Below are positions 5,940 through 9,103 of a stretch of DNA of 9,103 nucleotides, one piece after another (the first letter of the stretch is position 1; the number at the start of each line of letters is the position of its first letter). The notes beneath the pieces are model-generated. The model worked only from the letters and a program-made list of their open reading frames with translations. It searched no databases and had not been told where the DNA came from. The translations under genes were made by a program, and so were the position numbers. The stretch covers positions 1 to 9,103 of the forward strand of contig JAICVP010000069.1 of NCBI GenBank assembly GCA_025935275.1. The letters are read 5' to 3'. This stretch comes from Thermoleophilia bacterium (GTDB taxonomy: Bacteria; Actinomycetota; Thermoleophilia; Gaiellales; Gaiellaceae).

Positions 5940-6561
5940 ACTCAAAGCTCGCCCAGGACAGAATCGCAAATATCAGGTCGTAGAGAGCGAGGAAGCCGAG
6001 GTAGCGCGCGGGATCGTCGACCACCGTCGCGCCCACCCCGCCGACGACCACGGGGATGACCAGCGGGAGGAAGAGGAGCGGCAGGAGGAGCTCCCGGGCC
6101 CGGCTCGCGGCCGCCATCGCGGCGAGCAGCGTGCCCACAGCGGCGAGCCCGAGGTCGGCGAGGACGACGGCCGCCACGAGCTCCCAACCGACCGGCTCGA
6201 AGAAGAGCGCGTAGGCGGGCAGCGCGACTGCCTCGGCGACTCCGAGAAAGACGAGCACGCCGAGGCACTTCGCAAGCCAGATCGCACTCCGGTCGCACGG
6301 AGCGAGGACGAGCCCGTCGAGGACGCGCTGCTCGCGCTCGGCAGCGAACGCCCGTCCCAGGCCGAGGAGCGCGGTGAAGAGCAGGGCGATCCAGAGAAGC
6401 CCGGTCGAGGCCGCCGCCGAGGCATCGGAGGGCAGCGAGAAATGGAAGACGACGAGCGCCGAGACGACGAAGAGGAGCATCGCGGGCAAGGTGTCCCGCG
6501 AGCGCAGCTCGAGCAGGATGTCCTTCCGCGCCAGCGCGGCCACGTCGGCGAAGTAGGTCAT
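5923..6561 (-). CDS. ccmB: Haem exporter membrane subunit CcmB
   Basis: CcmB is the membrane partner of the ATPase CcmA; together with CcmC and CcmD they release haem-loaded CcmE during system I cytochrome c maturation. The 212-residue product starts with the amphipathic ARKDILLELRSRD segment (11-23) characteristic of CcmB. It has about six membrane spans (26-42, 53-70, 98-121, 127-150, 158-180, 187-208). The cytoplasmic loop FAAEREQRVLDGLVLAP (72-88) matches the family's E-R-E-x(7-8)-L pattern that probably meets CcmA. LPLLFLPLVIPVVVG (160-174) is also family-like. The ATG at 6561 overlaps the ccmA TGA (ATGA, 6558-6561). Length is near the usual 215-225 residues. Confidence 0.94.
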   Translation of the reverse strand: MTYFADVAALARKDILLELRSRDTLPAMLLFVVSALVVFHFSLPSDASAAASTGLLWIALLFTALLGLGRAFAAEREQRVLDGLVLAPCDRSAIWLAKCLGVLVFLGVAEAVALPAYALFFEPVGWELVAAVVLADLGLAAVGTLLAAMAAASRARELLLPLLFLPLVIPVVVGGVGATVVDDPARYLGFLALYDLIFAILSWASFEYVVAE

Positions 6562-7142
6562 GCGAGTGCCAGCGCCTGCGTCGCGAGGGGGCGCACATGC
6601 TCCGGCTCGTGGCTGGCAACGACCAGCGTCCGCGACCCCCCGGACTCGGCCAGCACGTCGTCGACAAGCGTGCGCGCGGAGGCATCGAGCCCGGAGTAGG
6701 GCTCGTCCAGCAGGAGGAGCTCGGGACCGTGGAGGAGAACGCGGCAGAGGGCGAGTCGCTGCTGCATCCCGCGCGAGAATGAGCCGACGCGCTGGTGGCG
6801 CGACTCCCAGAGCCCGAAGCGCTCGAGCAGCGCGCCGATGGTCTCGCGCCGCTCGGGCACGTGGTAGAGACGCCCGTAGAGGTCGAGATTCTCGAGCGCG
6901 GTCAACTCCTTGTAGACGAGCGCTTCGTGCGCGAGGTAGCCGATGCGTCCGCGCGGCAGGTCGACCTCGATCTCGCCCTCGGTCGGGGCGAGCAGCCCGG
7001 CCATGAGCGCGAGGAGCGTCGACTTCCCCGAGCCGTTCGGACCTGTGACGAGAAGGAGCTCTCCGCTCCGCACTTCGAGGTCGAGGTCGCGCAGGACGCG
7101 CTTCGATCCGAACCGCCGTCCGAGGCCCCGGGCCGAGATCAC
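6558..7142 (-). CDS. ccmA: Haem exporter ATP-binding subunit CcmA
   Basis: This ABC ATPase energises the CcmAB complex. It has 194 residues with all nucleotide-binding motifs: Walker A GPNGSGKST (34-42), the Q-loop region IGYLAHEALVYKELTALENL (67-86), signature SFSRGMQQR (121-129), Walker B LLLLDEP (142-148), D-loop SGLD (150-153) and switch histidine H178 in ASHEPEH. The Q-loop position carries His72 rather than Gln, and YLAHEALVYKELTALENL follows the CcmA pattern (GHxxGLxxxLTxxENL). I chose the GTG at 7142 because it overlaps the prenyltransferase TGA (GTGA, 7139-7142) and gives the standard CcmA N-terminus. The frame stays open to 7544, but that stretch is antiframe to the prenyltransferase gene. 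The protein is cytoplasmic and peripheral to the membrane. Confidence 0.94.
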   Translation of the reverse strand: MISARGLGRRFGSKRVLRDLDLEVRSGELLLVTGPNGSGKSTLLALMAGLLAPTEGEIEVDLPRGRIGYLAHEALVYKELTALENLDLYGRLYHVPERRETIGALLERFGLWESRHQRVGSFSRGMQQRLALCRVLLHGPELLLLDEPYSGLDASARTLVDDVLAESGGSRTLVVASHEPEHVRPLATQALALA

Positions 7143-8002
7143 ACGATCACGTCCAGGAGGACGAAGACGAAGAACGTCACGCTGATGACGCCGTTCATGG
7201 TGAAGAAGGCCATGTCGAGGCGCTTCCAGTCGCGCGGCGAGACGAGCGAATGCTCGTACGCGAGCAGCGCAGCGACGGCGGCGACGCCCGTCCAGTAGAA
7301 CCCACCGACCGGCAGGCCGAGACCCGTGAGGACCAGGAGGGCGACGGTGAGGACATGGCAGGCGCGCGCGCCCGCGAACGCGGCGCCAACGCCGTAGCGG
7401 GCCGGCACGGAATGAAGGCCCTGCGCACGATCGATGTCGAGGTCGAAGAGCGCGTAGAGAAGATCGAAGCCGGCGACCCAGAGCGCGACCGCCCCGCCGA
7501 GCGTCCAGGCTTCCCAGGGCAGCGTGTTCGTGATCGCCGCCCACGCGCCGAGCGGCGCGAGCCCGTCCACCGCGCCGAGCCAGAAGTGTGAGAGCGCGCT
7601 CCAGCGCTTCAGATACGGGTAGAGCACGAAGCCCGCCACCGGGATCGGCCAGAGCCAGTGCACGATCGGGGCGAGCTGAAAGACGGCGACGAGGAAGACC
7701 GCGAGCGAGAGCAGGCAGAAAGCAACGACCTGCGGCGGGCTGAGCGCACCGCGCGGGATCTCTCTGCCCGACGTGCGCGGGTTGCGCGCGTCGATCCGCG
7801 CGTCGATCAGGCGATTGAGCGCCATCGCGAGACTGCGCGCGCCCACCATCGCCACGGTGATCCAGAGAAGATCGTGCGCGCTCGGGATTTCGTCGACGGC
7901 GAGAAACGCCCCGATGTAGGCAAAGGGAAGCGCGAAGATCGTGTGCTCGATCTTCACGAGGGAGGCGAACAGCCGGGGGTAGCGGAGAGCTGCCTCGGTC
8001 AC
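7139..8002 (-). CDS. mqnP: UbiA-family polyprenyltransferase, probably menaquinone biosynthesis (MqnP-like)
   Basis: UbiA enzymes transfer a polyprenyl chain from its diphosphate to an aromatic ring in the membrane. The 287-residue product has the two Asp-rich Mg-diphosphate motifs: NRLIDARIDARNPRT (63-77, D67 and D71) and DLLYALFDLDIDR (180-192). The family signature HFWLGAVDGLAPLGAW (139-154) and SVPARYG (198-204) are also present. Eight or nine hydrophobic segments surround them. NPRT and the YALFD-type second motif fit the subgroup near 4-hydroxybenzoate octaprenyltransferase that is used in actinobacterial futalosine-route menaquinone synthesis. No other mqn gene is in the window, so the pathway is inferred. 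Haem A/O synthase (CtaB) is less likely, because its motifs differ. The GTG start at 8002 overlaps the mogA TGA (GTGA). Confidence 0.88.
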   Translation of the reverse strand: MTEAALRYPRLFASLVKIEHTIFALPFAYIGAFLAVDEIPSAHDLLWITVAMVGARSLAMALNRLIDARIDARNPRTSGREIPRGALSPPQVVAFCLLSLAVFLVAVFQLAPIVHWLWPIPVAGFVLYPYLKRWSALSHFWLGAVDGLAPLGAWAAITNTLPWEAWTLGGAVALWVAGFDLLYALFDLDIDRAQGLHSVPARYGVGAAFAGARACHVLTVALLVLTGLGLPVGGFYWTGVAAVAALLAYEHSLVSPRDWKRLDMAFFTMNGVISVTFFVFVLLDVIV

Positions 8003-8478
8003 GTCTGCCGGTGCTTCGTTGTCTCAGCTGCCAACAGCTTCACCGCGTGACCGACCGCGGGAGCCAGCACGGCCCAGCCGTCGCGGCACGCTCCCGGAGA
8101 TCCAGGCAGGTTCACGACGACTGCCGAGCCGACGATGCCTGCCGTCCCGCGCGAAAGCATCCCGTGTGGCGTCCTCGTCACGGCGTTGGCACGCACGGCC
8201 TCGGCGAGCCCGGGCGCGCTTCGCTCGAGCACCTCCTGGGTCGCCTCCGGGGTCACGTCACGAGGCCCGAACCCCGTGCCCCCCGTGGTGAGCACGAGGC
8301 CGTTCGCCCCGGCGAGCTCCCGGACGGCGGCGGCGATCTCGGCGAGGTCGTCGGGGACGATGCGGCGCTCGACCTCCCAGCCGTCGGCCGTGAGAGCCTC
8401 CGCGAGCAGGTCTCCGCTCGCGTCCTTCCGCTCGCCGGCGGAGACGCGGTCGGAGACCGTGAGCACGGCTGCTCTCAC
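7999..8478 (-). CDS. mogA: Molybdopterin adenylyltransferase (MogA/MoaB family)
   Basis: The family activates molybdopterin with ATP to adenylyl-molybdopterin before molybdate insertion. The 159-residue product shows VLTVSDRVSAGERKD (5-19), the nucleotide/phosphate loop TTGGTGFGPRDVTPEAT (64-80) and LSRGTAGIVGSAVVVNLPGSP (108-128), all hallmark blocks. MogA and MoaB cannot be told apart reliably by eye; some members are thought to be inactive paralogues, but no key block is missing here. The GTG start at 8478 overlaps the moaC TGA (GTGA, 8475-8478) and yields the typical short N-terminus. Pairing with moaC gives two steps of the same pathway side by side; moaA, moaD, moaE and moeA are not in the window. 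Confidence 0.94.
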   Translation of the reverse strand: MRAAVLTVSDRVSAGERKDASGDLLAEALTADGWEVERRIVPDDLAEIAAAVRELAGANGLVLTTGGTGFGPRDVTPEATQEVLERSAPGLAEAVRANAVTRTPHGMLSRGTAGIVGSAVVVNLPGSPGACRDGWAVLAPAVGHAVKLLAAETTKHRQT

Positions 8479-8924
8479 CCCTTCGTCTTCTCGAGGAGCT
8501 TGACGGCGTCGATCGACATGTCCTGGTCGACCGCCTTGGCCATGTCGTAGACGGTCAGCAACGCGACGCTCACGGCCGTCAGGGCCTCCATCTCGACCCC
8601 GGTCTGCGCCGTCGTCTCGACAGTGGCGACGATCTCGACGCCGTTCGCGTCCACATCGAGGTCGACAGCGATGCTCGTCAGCGGCAGCGGGTGGCAGAGG
8701 GGAATGAGCTCCGAGGTGCGCTTCGCGGCCATGATCCCGGCGAGCTGGGCGGTTGCAAGCGCGTCGCCCTTGGGCAGCGAACGCAGGGCCGCGGCGGTCT
8801 CCGGGCTCATGGACACGCGGCCGGCCGCGACGGCGCGCCGCCGTTCGTGCGGCTTGTCGCCGACGTCGACCATGTGGACGCTGCCCTCGTCGTCGACGTG
8901 GCTGAGACCCTGATTTCCAGGCAT
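8475..8924 (-). CDS. moaC: Cyclic pyranopterin monophosphate synthase
   Basis: MoaC converts the MoaA product (3',8-cyclo-GTP) to cyclic pyranopterin monophosphate in molybdenum cofactor synthesis. The 149-residue product is near the usual 155-160. It shows HMVDVGDKPHERR (17-29), PKGDALATAQLAGIMAAKRTS in block form over 51-71, LIPLCHPLPL (73-82) with H78, VETTAQTGVEMEALTAVSVA (102-121) with E113, and LTVYDMAKAVD (123-133) with D127 and K130. K52, H78, E113, D127 and K130 match the known active-site set, so it should be active. The ATG at 8924 gives the standard N-terminus. It follows the otsA stop by one base (TGA-A-ATG), with no clear Shine-Dalgarno sequence, suggesting that ribosomes reinitiate after otsA. 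Confidence 0.97.
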   Translation of the reverse strand: MPGNQGLSHVDDEGSVHMVDVGDKPHERRRAVAAGRVSMSPETAAALRSLPKGDALATAQLAGIMAAKRTSELIPLCHPLPLTSIAVDLDVDANGVEIVATVETTAQTGVEMEALTAVSVALLTVYDMAKAVDQDMSIDAVKLLEKTKG

Positions 8925-8925
8925 T

Positions 8926-9103
8926 TCAGACAGGCAGTCTAGATCCGGAGCCGTGCTCGACGGCGTCCAGGTCGGCGAGCTGCGCGTCGATCCAAGCGGC
9001 GATGTCGTGCTCGGCCACGTGGCTCCGGATCCCGTGGAGGCGCCTGCCCCTCTCCTCCTGATCCATCGTCAGCGCCTCGTAGAGGGCGGCCGCCTGCCCG
9101 GAG
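8926..9103 (-). CDS. otsA: Trehalose-6-phosphate synthase, C-terminal end (partial)
   Basis: An open frame enters from the right edge and gives the last 58 residues of a protein. It reads SGQAAALYEALTMDQEERGR, then a basic helix with LHGIRSHVAEHDIAAW, ending in a short tail. This matches the C-terminus of GT20 trehalose-6-phosphate synthases, which have AL.M...ER..R...LR..V..HD...W. The enzyme joins glucose from a nucleotide sugar to glucose-6-phosphate, making trehalose-6-phosphate for stress protection. The catalytic part lies outside the window, so activity cannot be judged. The stop at 8926-8928 lies one base before the moaC ATG, placing it at least translationally close to the operon. 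The frame has no stop and starts as a complete codon at 9102. Confidence 0.75.
   Translation of the reverse strand, partial: SGQAAALYEALTMDQEERGRRLHGIRSHVAEHDIAAWIDAQLADLDAVEHGSGSRLPV

Noticed and set aside
1..9103. CRISPR arrays, insertion sequences, defence or toxin genes
   Set aside because: No spaced direct repeats, terminal inverted repeats, transposase motifs or accessory-type genes were seen; almost every base belongs to a recognisable housekeeping gene.

Overview
The window is very GC-rich bacterial DNA. It holds a tRNA-Phe gene on the + strand at the left edge and, facing it, one unbroken run of fourteen genes on the - strand from the right edge to position 170. Neighbouring genes in this run overlap or lie within 1 nt of each other, mostly through ATGA, GTGA or TGATG junctions. 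This suggests one polycistronic, translationally coupled transcript. GC content, heavy GTG start use, the order hemX-hemA-hemC-hemD, CcmABCD-type haem export genes and a UbiA-type prenyltransferase fit a deep-branching respiring actinobacterium (Thermoleophilia-like). That placement is inference only, because no rRNA or taxonomic marker is present.

Layout in transcription order (right to left): C-terminal end of a trehalose-6-phosphate synthase (otsA, cut by the window edge); moaC and mogA (molybdenum cofactor); a UbiA-family prenyltransferase, probably of menaquinone synthesis (mqnP-like); ccmA, ccmB, ccmC and a 50-residue ccmD-like gene (haem handling for cytochrome c maturation); a HemX/CcsA-family membrane protein; hemA, hemC and hemD (glutamyl-tRNA to uroporphyrinogen III); a SAM hydrolase (DUF62/SAM hydroxide adenosyltransferase family); a class I SAM-dependent methyltransferase; and a strong intrinsic terminator at 114-155.

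The genes combine well as a respiratory-cofactor operon: Mo cofactor for oxidoreductases, quinone for electron transfer, tetrapyrrole synthesis for haem, and export and delivery of haem to apocytochromes c. The two genes after hemD are the least explained part. One destroys S-adenosylmethionine and the other should use it. No promoter or riboswitch is visible because the operon begins beyond the right edge.

The most unusual points are three. The SAM hydrolase has its conserved N-terminus (LTDFG motif) in frame but no ATG, GTG or TTG start before it. CcmC has Ser in place of the Asp of the WWD haem motif. The SAM hydrolase/methyltransferase pair closes a haem operon.
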